From NCBI GenBank assembly GCA_022736715.1, contig DZDJ01000012.1, positions 1 to 64,000 of the forward strand: a stretch of DNA of 64,000 nucleotides, read 5' to 3'. Shown here one piece after another: positions 33,840-41,822 of the stretch (its first letter is position 1; each line of letters starts with the position of its first letter). The position numbers and the translations under genes were made by a program. Origin of the DNA: Edaphobacter aggregans (lineage in GTDB: Bacteria > Acidobacteriota > Terriglobia > Terriglobales > Acidobacteriaceae). The notes beneath the pieces were generated by a model. The model had not been told where the DNA came from. It was given only the letters and a program-made list of their open reading frames with translations, and ran no database searches.

Positions 33840-34960
33840 GCCTTGCTCTTTCCAGCGTATGACTCTGCAACGGAGACGGAACCGAATTCGCGGGGTGGTT
33901 GTCCGTCCAGTGCTTTCGCAATAGCGGCGATATGTTCTGGCGTGTTGCCGCAGCAGCCACCAGCTATATTGATCAGACCTCCATGTGCAAACTCGCTGAG
34001 ATACCGCGCCATGTCCTTTGGTTCCAGATCGAACCCAGTCGGCGAAAGCGGGTTGGGCAGTCCGGCATTGGGGTATGCGGAGATGGCCACGTTGGCCCTG
34101 CCGGAAAGCTCTTCAAGAAAGGGATACATCAGGTCCGGGCCAAGCGAACAGTTCAGGCCGACGGACAGTGGCTTCGCATGCTCGACTGCTGTCCAGAAGG
34201 CCTGCACCGTTTGAGCTGAAATCATGGTTTCGCCACCGCGGCCTACCGCAGCGGAAAGCATAATTGGCAGCTCCTTTCCATCCTGATCGAAGACCTCGCG
34301 GATGGCGACGAGGGCGGCCTTTGCGTTGAGCGAATCGAAGATGGTTTCCACCAGCAACAGATCGACGCCGCCAGCAATCAAGGCGCGCACCTGCTGCACA
34401 TAGGCTGCCTTTACCTGATCGAAGGCGACAACGCGGAATCCCGGGTCTTCCGCATCGGGCGAATTGGAAAGTGACACGGTGAGCGGGCCGATAGCGCCAG
34501 CCACGAACCGCTGCCGGGATGTTGCATTGGCCACGCGGTCTGCCCATTCGCGGCACTGCCGTGCAGACTGCTCGTTGATCTCCCATGCAAGATCGCCCAG
34601 GAAGGAATCGTCGATAATCTTCTGGTAGAACTCTGGATCTTTGCGGCCACCATGCTCTCGCGGATCGTCTACGAAGAACTCGCTTTGGGAGATGCTCGTT
34701 GCGCCGAATGTGTTTGTTTCAATGATGTCGGCGCCCGCTTCCAGAAAGCGGCGGTGAATGTCGCAGATAATATCTGGCCGGGTCAGCGAAAAAATATCAC
34801 CATTATTCAGCAGGTCTTTTGGGGCGTCCCTGAACCGCTGCCCACGGATGTCGGCTTCCGTCATGCCGTAGGTGCGGATGGTGGTGCCCATCGCGCCATC
34901 AATGATGGCAATGCGTTGTAGAAGAATTTCCTGCAGAGGATGTAGGCCGGCTCTTGTCAT
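33836..34960 (-). CDS. Methionine synthase homocysteine-methyltransferase chain (N-terminal MetH module)
   Basis: A 374-residue homocysteine S-methyltransferase domain equal to the first module of classical MetH. It begins [19 protein letters not shown] and has [16 protein letters not shown]. The three zinc cysteines lie in [11 protein letters not shown] and [13 protein letters not shown]. The start [11 protein letters not shown] is chosen for its match to the family and a modest GGGAAG upstream; the frame is open 28 codons further. It is first of the two-gene metH unit. The upstream 200 bases show no SAM or cobalamin riboswitch I can recognise. Confidence 0.93.
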   Translation of the reverse strand: MTRAGLHPLQEILLQRIAIIDGAMGTTIRTYGMTEADIRGQRFRDAPKDLLNNGDIFSLTRPDIICDIHRRFLEAGADIIETNTFGATSISQSEFFVDDPREHGGRKDPEFYQKIIDDSFLGDLAWEINEQSARQCREWADRVANATSRQRFVAGAIGPLTVSLSNSPDAEDPGFRVVAFDQVKAAYVQQVRALIAGGVDLLLVETIFDSLNAKAALVAIREVFDQDGKELPIMLSAAVGRGGETMISAQTVQAFWTAVEHAKPLSVGLNCSLGPDLMYPFLEELSGRANVAISAYPNAGLPNPLSPTGFDLEPKDMARYLSEFAHGGLINIAGGCCGNTPEHIAAIAKALDGQPPREFGSVSVAESYAGKSKA

Positions 34961-35551
34961 GTCTTCCCAATGGCGTTGAGAAATTTTCTGTGGTTTGGGC
35001 GAGCACAAATATGCTTGTCCTTCCCCCTCTGTTCCCGCTGCCAAATCATGTACAAGCCGCTTCTGCGCTGGACTCTGTTATCCATGGTTTGCCGGAACAG
35101 GCTGAACGCCATATCTGTCTATTATCGCATTTTGAAGCATAGCAACTTTGATTTCGTATTGCTGGATGGAGTACAGCAACTGCATGGTTGCAAGAGTGTA
35201 AATGCGCGGGAAAGAAACCACTGCCGCTTTCGCAAACAACAGAAAAAAATATACTTAGGCCAGCATATAGATGGCCATTGCCTCCGGATGAATTTGTGGC
35301 AAGCCGTGGCTGTTACGGGGCAGCGCCAGTTGCTGAAAAGGTGCTTCCAATGAATCAAGTTGATATGTGATTGGTTTGTGGCTGGCAAAAAAGGCGATCT
35401 CAATATCGAGGAGCCCATCGCGGAGCGGCAAAGATGTGATCGAGAAGTTGCAGTGCAGCGCGGTGATTGTGGCTGATGGTAACACGATGCTGCGATGGCA
35501 CCGGTTGCATTTTGCTGCCGTAGAATGCTTTGCCTTGTCATTGTCGGCGTT
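34961..35551. other. Long upstream region of the metH unit
   Basis: No gene is recognised in these 590 bases. A GATAAT -10-like hexamer on the minus strand (35126-35121) could serve metH, but no good -35 is present. A minus-strand open frame of 99 codons (35554-35255) contains a stretch resembling real protein (SLPLRDGLLDIEIAFFASHK) but has no ribosome-binding site, no family match and begins inside the edge of a family-2 repeat. It may be a gene remnant. Confidence 0.3.
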
Positions 35552-35679
35552 CAAGCAAAAGCAGAGAGAGTGTAAGCCGAAGCCGCACGCATTGAACCGG
35601 CGCTACCAACAGGGAGCGGCAGTTGAGCACTCCCTTCAAGAAGGCGTACACCTCTACAGTAGTGCTGCTGTTGCCTTAA
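35552..35679 (-). repeat. Hairpin element, family 2, copy C
   Basis: 128 bp, inverted relative to copies A and B. It starts CAAGCAAAAGCAGAGAGAG and ends CTGCTGTTGCCTTAA. The inner hairpin arms (ACAGGGAG...CTCCCT) are kept in degenerate form. Confidence 0.75.
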
Positions 35680-35995
35680 TCGCCTTCACGGCCAAGCCAG
35701 CCTGGATACGCCTCCAGCGTCAGCTCGCAGTTGTCCTTCCGTTCGACGATTTACCCGGCGGCGCTCAGGCCGTTGACTAGAGTCACGAAGTTGCGCAGAA
35801 ATGGCCCCGTGGTCTCCACAAACAGTCAGTGACTACGCCCCGGTTGCCACTGGATTTGCAGTTGTGTTACTACTGAGATGCTGCATTGGTGAAGGAATCC
35901 GCCATTAAATGCCTCTGGATACGGAAGGCTGATGACTCCTACAGAGGCGTAGGGGTGTTCTCGCTCCCGCGCTCTTAAACAGCAAAAGGAGCGAA
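35680..35995. other. Intergenic stretch upstream of ppa with possible gene debris
   Basis: About 315 bases without a recognisable gene. The minus strand reads ETTGPFLRNFVTLVNGLSAAG followed by a stop, which has protein-like composition but no family I can name. The ppa promoter should lie in the last 100 bases; I do not see a convincing one. Confidence 0.25.
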
Positions 35996-36547
35996 ATGAT
36001 TGACTATCTAAGCCTGCCCATCGGAGATGAATCCCCCGAAATCGTCACGGCTGTGATCGAGATCCCCCAGGGATGCATTAATAAGTACGAGTACGATAAG
36101 AAGCTTCACGTCTTTCGGCTGGACCGCAACCTGCACTCGCCTGTGCATTATCCCGCTGACTACGGATTTATTCCTCGCACTTTGGCCGACGATGGCGATC
36201 CACTTGACATCCTGGTGCTTGGGGATGCGCCCACATTTCCCGGCTGCGTCTACACGGCTCGTCCGATCGGCCTCTTCCAGATGCTCGATCAGGGTGTGCC
36301 GGATGAGAAGATTCTGGCATACGCGACAGGCAATCCCCGCTTCAGTAGCATTCAAAACTACACCGAAGTACAGCCACATATTCTTCGCGAGGTAGAACAC
36401 TTTTTTTCGATCTACAAAGACCTTGAGGGAAAACGGACCAAAGTGCTTGGCTGGAAGGACCTTGATGCAGCACACGCCATCATACAAGCGAGTCATCAAC
36501 GATTTCCCGCAAAGGATGTTCGCCCCGCTGGCGCAGCCAGGGAGTGA
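35996..36547 (+). CDS. ppa: Inorganic pyrophosphatase
   Basis: A 183-residue family I soluble pyrophosphatase hydrolysing PPi to two phosphates. Family residues are visible: VIEIPQGCINKYEYDKK, the HSPVHYPADYGFIPRTL strand, the metal-binding cluster DDGDPLDILVLGD, and the later PDEKILA and GWKD. AAAGGAGCG precedes the ATG. A P-loop ATPase gene follows so closely that the two may be translationally coupled, which is unusual for ppa. Confidence 0.94.
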   Translation: MIDYLSLPIGDESPEIVTAVIEIPQGCINKYEYDKKLHVFRLDRNLHSPVHYPADYGFIPRTLADDGDPLDILVLGDAPTFPGCVYTARPIGLFQMLDQGVPDEKILAYATGNPRFSSIQNYTEVQPHILREVEHFFSIYKDLEGKRTKVLGWKDLDAAHAIIQASHQRFPAKDVRPAGAARE

Positions 36548-36555
36548 GGTTCCGC

Positions 36556-37308
36556 ATGGCCGTGTCCATCCTTCAGCAAACGCCAACAGCGAACTATCTG
36601 GCAGCGGTCGACAGGGTTGAAGAGATGGCGCGGTTGCAGGCGCAGGCCCAAAAGCGAAAATGCATGCTGATTTTCGGGCCTGAGACTGTGGGAAAAACAC
36701 GCCTTCTTGAGGTCTTCGTCAAGACACAACCATGGGCCCTGTATGTCAGCCATCTAAAGTCGCCTCGCGATCTTGTGCTCGCGCTGGTCGAAAAGCTTCG
36801 CAGTTTGAATAAACGAGAGGTACGACTGCCTTCAGACCCGCAAGCGCTGAGCACCTCCTCTCTCAAGGGAATTGTTCAGAGGGCCCTGGGTCTGGGACCA
36901 TTCATCCTCGTGCTCGATCATTTGTCTGGACCGTCACGCGTTCTGACCGGCATGATTAAGGAAATGAACTACTATGGGCGCACGCCCGTGTACTTTGCTG
37001 CACGCACTCCCCACATGGAAGACATTGGGACATTGCTGCCAATGTGCTCAGACCGTTCAGAACGTGTAGAGATAAAGAACTTTACTCCCGCTGTCGCGCT
37101 TGCATTTGCACAGCGGGAAGCGGAACGAACTTCCTTGTGCGCATCCAACCTTGAAAGCGCGTTGCAGTTCCTTGCTGAAGAAAGCGAAGGCAACCCGGGC
37201 GGAATCCTCCATATGATCAAAATGGCGCAACTTCCGAAATACCGGATGGACGGCCAGATCAAGGCACGCGTCCTGTACCTCGACTATCGAATGGGGCGCC
37301 GCCAATAA
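36556..37308 (+). CDS. AAA-type P-loop ATPase of unknown role
   Basis: A 250-residue single-domain ATPase. Walker A is LIFGPETVGKTRLLEVF near residue 37-53, Walker B is FILVLDHLSGPSR, and the C-terminal helical part follows (AQREAERTSLCASNLES). The layout resembles small TniB/ORC-like or archaeal-type AAA ATPases. The ATG at 36556 has GTGAGG seven bases upstream; a GTG at 36544 overlapping the ppa stop is an alternative. No transposase or partner effector gene lies next to it except IS debris downstream. Its function is unknown. Confidence 0.7.
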   Translation: MAVSILQQTPTANYLAAVDRVEEMARLQAQAQKRKCMLIFGPETVGKTRLLEVFVKTQPWALYVSHLKSPRDLVLALVEKLRSLNKREVRLPSDPQALSTSSLKGIVQRALGLGPFILVLDHLSGPSRVLTGMIKEMNYYGRTPVYFAARTPHMEDIGTLLPMCSDRSERVEIKNFTPAVALAFAQREAERTSLCASNLESALQFLAEESEGNPGGILHMIKMAQLPKYRMDGQIKARVLYLDYRMGRRQ

Positions 37309-37409
37309 CGCATCATTTTGAGTGGCGAAGTAAACATGCAATAGATCGCCTGCGAAACCCCTGAAAATCTTCGAGCCATGGAGTGGCTGGGCTGTTATCC
37401 CGCGCTGTC

Positions 37410-37500
37410 AATATCCCGGTTGCTGAAGTGGGAAGATGCCAACCTGCGCCTGCTTCAACACTCCTATGATCTGCTCCACGCTGAAGCGCTTCTTCTTCAT
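37410..37500 (-). mobile_element. IS3-family OrfA N-terminal fragment
   Basis: On the minus strand GGAGGGTTGGCTG precedes an ATG giving MKKKRFSVEQIIGVLKQAQ, the usual start of an IS3/IS407-group OrfA helix-turn-helix protein. The reading changes to non-homologous sequence after about 21 residues and stops. The complementary half, OrfB, is missing here; a compatible OrfB tail lies at 29277. Confidence 0.75.
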
Positions 37501-37575
37501 CAGCCAACCCTCCGCCTTTACAGGCTCAGTTCTGGCCGAAGACTATCATTGCAACTGGTTCAGGAATAACGGGGC

Positions 37576-37701
37576 CGGTCAGTCAAGGTAGTGCAGGAGT
37601 TGTTGCGCCATGCGAGTACGAAGATCACGCTGGATGTTTATGCGCAGGCCGTGACTTCGGACAAGCGAAAAGCTCAGTCGAGGGTGGCGAGAATGCTGTA
37701 G
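37576..37701 (+). mobile_element. C-terminal tail of a tyrosine recombinase/integrase
   Basis: The plus strand encodes VKVVQELLRHASTKITLDVY, which is the box II region of phage-type integrases (L-L-x-H-A-S) followed by the nucleophilic tyrosine in DVY. It then ends AQAVTSDKRKAQ...RML with a stop. An in-frame stop lies just upstream, so only the last 40 codons remain. It is 80 bases from the 3' end of tRNA-Val, the classical position of an integrase in an integrated element. Confidence 0.8.
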
Positions 37702-37780
37702 GAAACGATGGGGGCGAAGGCAGGGAGAATCTTTTTGAACCCTCGGCCATTTCTGCAGAAGCTGTAAGTGATTGAATATA

Positions 37781-37857
37781 TGGTAGGCACGAGGAGACTC
37801 GAACTCCTGACCTCTACCGTGTCAAGGTAGCGCTCTAACCAACTGAGCTACGCGCCT
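37781..37857 (-). tRNA. tRNA-Val (anticodon GAC)
   Basis: On the minus strand AGGCGCG pairs with CGTGCCT with one wobble pair. The D-arm is AGCTCAGTTGGTTAGAGC; the anticodon stem CTACC/GGTAG holds TTGACAC, giving GAC; the T-arm is AGGAG-TTCGAGT-CTCCT; CCA is encoded (37783-37781). Its 3' end faces the integrase remnant. Confidence 0.95.
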
Positions 37858-37875
37858 GCATAGTGCGGCAGATTC

Positions 37876-37904
37876 AGTGTAAATCGCCCTTCTCAAATGA
37901 GCAA
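37876..37904 (-). promoter_or_regulatory. Promoter of tRNA-Val
   Basis: On the minus strand TTGCTC (37904-37899), 17 bases and TACACT (37881-37876) match a sigma-70-type promoter. TACACT ends 19 bases before the tRNA 5' end. Confidence 0.6.
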
Positions 37905-37993
37905 ATGTGGTTGCATTTCAGGCATTTAAAGGGGCAATTGCGCTAGGATGAGTCTGGGCCTGCCCGTTTTTGTACGCCTGGAGAAAGTTCAAC

Positions 37994-38569
37994 GTGCTCA
38001 GTCAACTTCGTGCTGCTCCGAACCAGTTAACGCTTCTGCGCCTGTGCATCATTCCATTTCTGGTAAATGCTGTGCTGGAGCGGGATTTTCGCGTTGCCTT
38101 TGTGTTGTTTCTGCTGGCGGGGCTAAGCGACGGCCTGGATGGCCTTCTGGCGCGTTGGCTGCATCAGCGCACAGTGCTTGGCCAATATCTGGATCCAATT
38201 GCAGACAAACTGCTGCTCAGCACGCTCTTTCTGGTGCTGACAAAAGTCGGTCTGGTGCGCCGCTATATCACGGTTCTTGTCTTCAGCCGCGATCTTGGCA
38301 TTCTGCTGGTTGCCACGTTGCTGTTTGCGACGGTTGGGCTGCGGGACTTTCGTCCCAGTATTTTCGGCAAGGCAAACACGCTTGCGCAGATCGCAGCCGT
38401 TACGACGGCCCTGCTCAGTCAGTTGTATGCGCCCGCATGGGTGGTTCTGCTGCGTCGCGGAGCCATGGCCAGTACCGTTGTGCTGACAGTTGTTTCTGGT
38501 TTTCACTATGTATGGCTGGTCGGTCGCCGGCTCGCCGTGCTCAGCGCCTCTAACTCCGCTTCGCACTGA
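37994..38569 (+). CDS. CDP-alcohol phosphatidyltransferase (PgsA-like)
   Basis: A 191-residue inner-membrane enzyme transferring a phosphatidyl group from CDP-diacylglycerol to an alcohol, most likely glycerol 3-phosphate. The CAPT motif is complete: DGLDGLLARWLHQRTVLGQY followed by LDPIADK, i.e. D-G-x2-D-G-x2-A-R-x8-G-x3-D-x3-D. About five hydrophobic helices are visible. The GTG start is chosen because GGAGAAAG lies seven bases before it; the frame continues eight codons upstream from a TTG. The alcohol is inferred from similarity to PgsA only. Confidence 0.88.
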   Translation: MLSQLRAAPNQLTLLRLCIIPFLVNAVLERDFRVAFVLFLLAGLSDGLDGLLARWLHQRTVLGQYLDPIADKLLLSTLFLVLTKVGLVRRYITVLVFSRDLGILLVATLLFATVGLRDFRPSIFGKANTLAQIAAVTTALLSQLYAPAWVVLLRRGAMASTVVLTVVSGFHYVWLVGRRLAVLSASNSASH

Positions 38570-38581
38570 CAGCGTGGCTGT

Positions 38582-38752
38582 TCAGCTTTCATCTTTCTTG
38601 GTAGCTTCCTCAATGGCCATGTCCCGGAACTCGTCGGAGTCGAAGACCTCCCCGCATTCCAGGCACTCCACGTATTCAATGTCCTCGTCCTCATCGCGTG
38701 CCACCACGCGAATCCTGGGGTGCTTGCAATTCGAATTCATGTTCGAATTCAT
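38582..38752 (-). CDS. Small zinc-ribbon-like protein
   Basis: A 56-codon frame reading MNSNMNSNCKHPRIRVVARD and on through EYVECLECGEVFDSDEF to KKDES. Cys9 with the nearby His and the C-L-E-C pair look like a degenerate zinc ribbon; the rest is very acidic. The start codon region is a 12-bp tandem duplication (ATGAATTCGAAC), so two in-frame ATGs are available (38752 and 38740). No clear Shine-Dalgarno. It converges on the PgsA-like gene. Coding is supported by composition and the CxxC motif, not by a family match. Confidence 0.6.
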   Translation of the reverse strand: MNSNMNSNCKHPRIRVVARDEDEDIEYVECLECGEVFDSDEFRDMAIEEATKKDES

Positions 38753-38859
38753 GAAGGATCTACCAATCAGCGGGTCTGAACCACGATGGCAGGATTTTCC
38801 TTTGTAAAGACACCCTTGTCAAATCCCAAATTGGTAAAAAACCTTCCTTCTACAAACTA

Positions 38860-38889
38860 TTGCCAAGTGGACAGGAATCGCCGTACACT
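38860..38889 (+). promoter_or_regulatory. Promoter of the rrf2-isc operon
   Basis: TTGCCA (38860-38865), an 18-base spacer and TACACT (38884-38889) form a good sigma-70-type promoter. The predicted transcript starts near 38896, leaving a leader of about 87 bases before the rrf2 start. Confidence 0.65.
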
Positions 38890-38982
38890 AAACGCAGACT
38901 GGAATGGTCTATTTTTCGGGGGCTCCCGTGATTTTGCGGGAAGCTGCCGGAACAGGGGAGATTCCACGTCGGGCAGGTTTAC

Positions 38983-39468
38983 ATGCTACGGCTCACCAAA
39001 AAAGCAGATTATGGATTGATGGCCGTCAAGTTTCTGGCCGAACAGGGGCGCTGGGCAGATGGCATATCCACGCGGGTCAACCCAGCCTTCAGTGCCAAGG
39101 ACATTGCAGCGGCGTACCACATCCCGTCCCAGCTACTGGCTAAGATATTGCAAACGCTGGTGAAATCCGGGATTCTGATCTCGCATGCCGGCATCAACGG
39201 TGGCTATGAACTCGCCCGTGGTCCGCATGAGGTTTCTGCGTTTGAGGTGATCCGGGCCATTGACGGGCCACTGTTTATCACCTCGTGCGTCACAGTGCAT
39301 GGAAATTGCGACCTCACCAGCAGTTGCACCATCAAAGAGCCGCTGAGCAAGGTGAATGACAGCATCCGGGACCTGCTAAGCAGCATCTACATATCAGATC
39401 TTTGTGATCCGGATATGACGGTCGCCCAAGCACCTAAAAATGCAGGACTTGTCATTTTAGCGAATTAG
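38983..39468 (+). CDS. Rrf2-family Fe-S regulator (IscR-like)
   Basis: A 161-residue Rrf2 regulator. The N-terminal winged helix begins MLRLTKKADYGLMAVKFLAE and the recognition region includes FSAKDIAAAYHIPSQLLAKIL. Three cysteines with IscR spacing lie in SCVTVHGNCDLTSSC (C-x6-C-x5-C), the expected ligands of a labile [2Fe-2S] cluster. It is first in the isc operon, as IscR is in proteobacteria, so it probably senses cluster status and represses the operon. Compared with E. coli IscR the sequence after the DNA-binding domain has an insertion near DGISTRVNP. Confidence 0.9.
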   Translation: MLRLTKKADYGLMAVKFLAEQGRWADGISTRVNPAFSAKDIAAAYHIPSQLLAKILQTLVKSGILISHAGINGGYELARGPHEVSAFEVIRAIDGPLFITSCVTVHGNCDLTSSCTIKEPLSKVNDSIRDLLSSIYISDLCDPDMTVAQAPKNAGLVILAN

Positions 39469-39499
39469 AATCAATGAGATAAGAATTTCAAGCCGTAAC

Positions 39500-39546
39500 A
39501 GTACCATGGCATGGTACTCTGCGGAAAAAGAATGATAAAGTTTATC
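39500..39546 (+). promoter_or_regulatory. Two palindromes in front of iscS
   Basis: AGTACCATG-G-CATGGTACT (39500-39518) is a perfect odd-centred inverted repeat. GATAAA-G-TTTATC (39534-39546) is a second one, ending just before the iscS ribosome-binding site AGGAGAGAAAG. They are the only such structures in the 93-base rrf2-iscS gap and are good candidates for Rrf2 binding or an mRNA control structure. They do not match the E. coli IscR type 1 consensus. Confidence 0.5.
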
Positions 39547-39561
39547 AGGAGAGAAAGTATC

Positions 39562-40815
39562 ATGAGCAGCATTGAGACCCCTCACGAGACGGCGAACGGC
39601 GTAAAGCTGCCGATTTACATGGATTACCACGCTACCACTCCCATGGATCCCCGCGTGCTCGAAGCCATGATGCCGTACTTTACCGGGAAGTTTGGCAATG
39701 CTGCCAGCCGTAACCACGCTTTTGGCTGGGAGGCAGAGCAGGCGGTGGAAGCTGCCCGCGAGCAGATTGCCAGGCTGATTGGTGCGACAGCCAAGGAGCT
39801 TATTTTCACCTCCGGCGCCACAGAGTCGAACAACCTCGCGCTCAAGGGCATCGCCGAGATGTACAAGGAGCGCGGCAATCACATTATCACCCAGGTTACC
39901 GAGCACAAGGCAGTGCTGGACACCTGTAAGCGCTTGGAGAAGTACGGTTACCGTGTCACCTATCTGCCAGTCAAGGCCGACGGTCTGATCGGTATTGAAG
40001 ATCTGAAGCGCGCCATCGACGACAAGACGGTCCTTGTTTCCATCATGTTTGCAAACAATGAAATCGGTGTAATTCAGCCGGTTGAAGAGATCGGCAAGCT
40101 CTGCCGTGAACGCGGCGTCCTCTTCCACACGGATGCAGTGCAGGCCGTGGGCAAGATTCCGGTGGATGTGAACGCGATGAACATTGATGTGCTGTCGCTT
40201 TCCGGACACAAGATTTATGGCCCAAAGGGTGTGGGTGCGCTGTATGTCCGCCGCCGCAACCCGCGCGTACAGATTTCTTCGCAGATTGATGGTGGTGGTC
40301 ATGAGCGCGGCATGCGTTCCGGCACGCTGAATGTTCCGGGCATTGTTGGCCTGGGCACGGCCTGCGAGATTGCCGGCGCGGAGATGGCGGAAGAGTCGGC
40401 CCGTCTGATCAAACTGCGCGATCACCTGCGCAACAAGCTGGAGTCGGCGCTGGATTACGTGCACATTAATGGTTCCATGGAGCACCACCTGCCCGGCAAC
40501 CTGAACATGAGCTTTGTGTATGTGGAAGGCGAGTCGCTGCTGATGGGCATCAACGATATTGCCGTGTCGAGCGGTTCGGCCTGCACATCGGCAACGCTGG
40601 AGCCCAGCTACGTGTTGAAGGCCCTTGGGCTGGGGGATGATGTGGCCCACAGTTCGATCCGGTTCGGCCTGGGCCGCTTCAATACTGAAGCGGAAGTGGA
40701 TTATGTGGCGAACAAGGTGATTGATGTAGTGCAGAAGCTGCGTGAGCTCTCGCCACTGTACGAGATGGTGAAGGAAGGCATTGACCTGTCCAAGATTGAA
40801 TGGGCAGCGCACTAA
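39562..40815 (+). CDS. iscS: Cysteine desulfurase
   Basis: A 417-residue PLP enzyme that takes sulfur from cysteine and hands it as persulfide to IscU. Start MSSIETPHE with AGGAGAGAAAG upstream; the core begins [15 protein letters not shown]. The PLP lysine is in [26 protein letters not shown] is the preceding cofactor segment, and the catalytic loop cysteine is in [17 protein letters not shown], the group I (IscS) form. The C-terminal tail ends KIEWAAH, like E. coli IscS, which uses that tail to dock IscU. Confidence 0.96.
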   Translation: MSSIETPHETANGVKLPIYMDYHATTPMDPRVLEAMMPYFTGKFGNAASRNHAFGWEAEQAVEAAREQIARLIGATAKELIFTSGATESNNLALKGIAEMYKERGNHIITQVTEHKAVLDTCKRLEKYGYRVTYLPVKADGLIGIEDLKRAIDDKTVLVSIMFANNEIGVIQPVEEIGKLCRERGVLFHTDAVQAVGKIPVDVNAMNIDVLSLSGHKIYGPKGVGALYVRRRNPRVQISSQIDGGGHERGMRSGTLNVPGIVGLGTACEIAGAEMAEESARLIKLRDHLRNKLESALDYVHINGSMEHHLPGNLNMSFVYVEGESLLMGINDIAVSSGSACTSATLEPSYVLKALGLGDDVAHSSIRFGLGRFNTEAEVDYVANKVIDVVQKLRELSPLYEMVKEGIDLSKIEWAAH

Positions 40816-40851
40816 GGACCAGAAACAGGACCAGGAACAGGAGAAACAATC

Positions 40852-41271
40852 ATGGCATATAGCGACAAGGTAATAGATCACTACAACAATCCGCGCAATG
40901 TGGGCCAAATGGACAAGAGCAGCACCGAAGTTGGCACCGGGCTGGTCGGCGCGCCGGAGTGCGGAGACGTCATGCGCCTGCAGATCAAGGTGAATCCGGA
41001 GACGCAGGTGATTGAAGATGCCAGGTTCAAGACCTTTGGCTGCGGTTCCGCCATTGCCTCTTCCTCGCTGGCAACAGAGTGGGTCAAAGGCAAGACGGTG
41101 GCCGAAGCACTGGAGATCAAGAACACTGACATCGTGAAGGAGCTGGCGCTGCCGCCGGTGAAGATTCACTGCTCGGTGCTGGCCGAGGATGCCATCCGCG
41201 CGGCCATTGGCGACTGGAAGAAGAAGAACGGCGTTGCAGAAACGGCCGGGGCCGCGGTTACCGCAAACTAG
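40852..41271 (+). CDS. iscU: Fe-S cluster scaffold IscU
   Basis: A 139-residue scaffold on which [2Fe-2S] and [4Fe-4S] clusters are assembled. All three cluster cysteines (GAPECGDVM, FKTFGCGSAIASSS, KIHCSVLAEDAI) and the conserved Asp after the first one are present. The LPPVK motif recognised by the HscA chaperone is intact (ELALPPVKIHC). The last 15 residues are an Ala/Thr-rich extension. It starts 36 bases after iscS. Confidence 0.96.
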   Translation: MAYSDKVIDHYNNPRNVGQMDKSSTEVGTGLVGAPECGDVMRLQIKVNPETQVIEDARFKTFGCGSAIASSSLATEWVKGKTVAEALEIKNTDIVKELALPPVKIHCSVLAEDAIRAAIGDWKKKNGVAETAGAAVTAN

Positions 41272-41351
41272 GCCTGCTTTGGCTTTGCCGGGTGGGCCGC
41301 AGCGCCTGCCCGCGGCCGGCGGGTCTGGCTGCCGTAACAGAGGAAGAAGAG

Positions 41352-41741
41352 ATGTCCACAGTACTTGACCAGTCCGTGCTGACAGCGCAGAACCAGGCGC
41401 CGAACCAGAAGGGTGTGCAGGTGACCGCGCGTGCCCTGAAGCGCATCCGCATTGCGATGGCGAAGGAAGGCATTTCTCCAGAACAGGGTGGTTTGCGGCT
41501 GGGGATCACGGGCGGCGGCTGCTCCGGGCTTTCTTACAACATCCGTTTTGATACGCAGCCGCGCGAGCGCGATCGTGTGTATGAGTTTGAAGATGTGCGT
41601 GTCTTTATCGATCCAAAATCGTTCCTCTATCTGCATGGGATGGTGCTCGATTATGAAGAGACGTTGATGCGCCAGGGCTTCAACTTCATCAATCCGAACT
41701 CGTCAAAGTCCTGTGGGTGTGGTTCGTCCTTCTCCGCCTGA
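41352..41741 (+). CDS. iscA: A-type Fe-S carrier IscA
   Basis: A 129-residue HesB/IscA protein. The three conserved cysteines are in GGGCSGLSY and SKSCGCGSSF. The first about 25 residues before VQVTARALKRIRIAM are a non-conserved extension. AGAGGAAGAAGAG precedes the ATG. IscA proteins pass clusters or iron from IscU to targets; position between iscU and hscB is the canonical one. Confidence 0.94.
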   Translation: MSTVLDQSVLTAQNQAPNQKGVQVTARALKRIRIAMAKEGISPEQGGLRLGITGGGCSGLSYNIRFDTQPRERDRVYEFEDVRVFIDPKSFLYLHGMVLDYEETLMRQGFNFINPNSSKSCGCGSSFSA

Positions 41742-41822
41742 CTGTTGGCAGCAGCAACACTTTTTTACATCCGGGGCACGGCAACTGCCGTGCCGCTTTT
41801 CCGTGCGGGCAATGTGTAAATC

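Noticed and set aside
34961-35260. SAM or cobalamin riboswitch upstream of metH
   Set aside because: No B12-box or SAM-I core motif is present on the minus strand.
39500-39518. E. coli IscR type 1 or type 2 site
   Set aside because: The palindrome does not match either consensus; it is reported only as an unassigned operator candidate.
39457-41169. A 570-codon open frame on the minus strand across iscS and iscU
   Set aside because: The plus-strand genes are beyond doubt; the mirror frame has no start signal or family motif.
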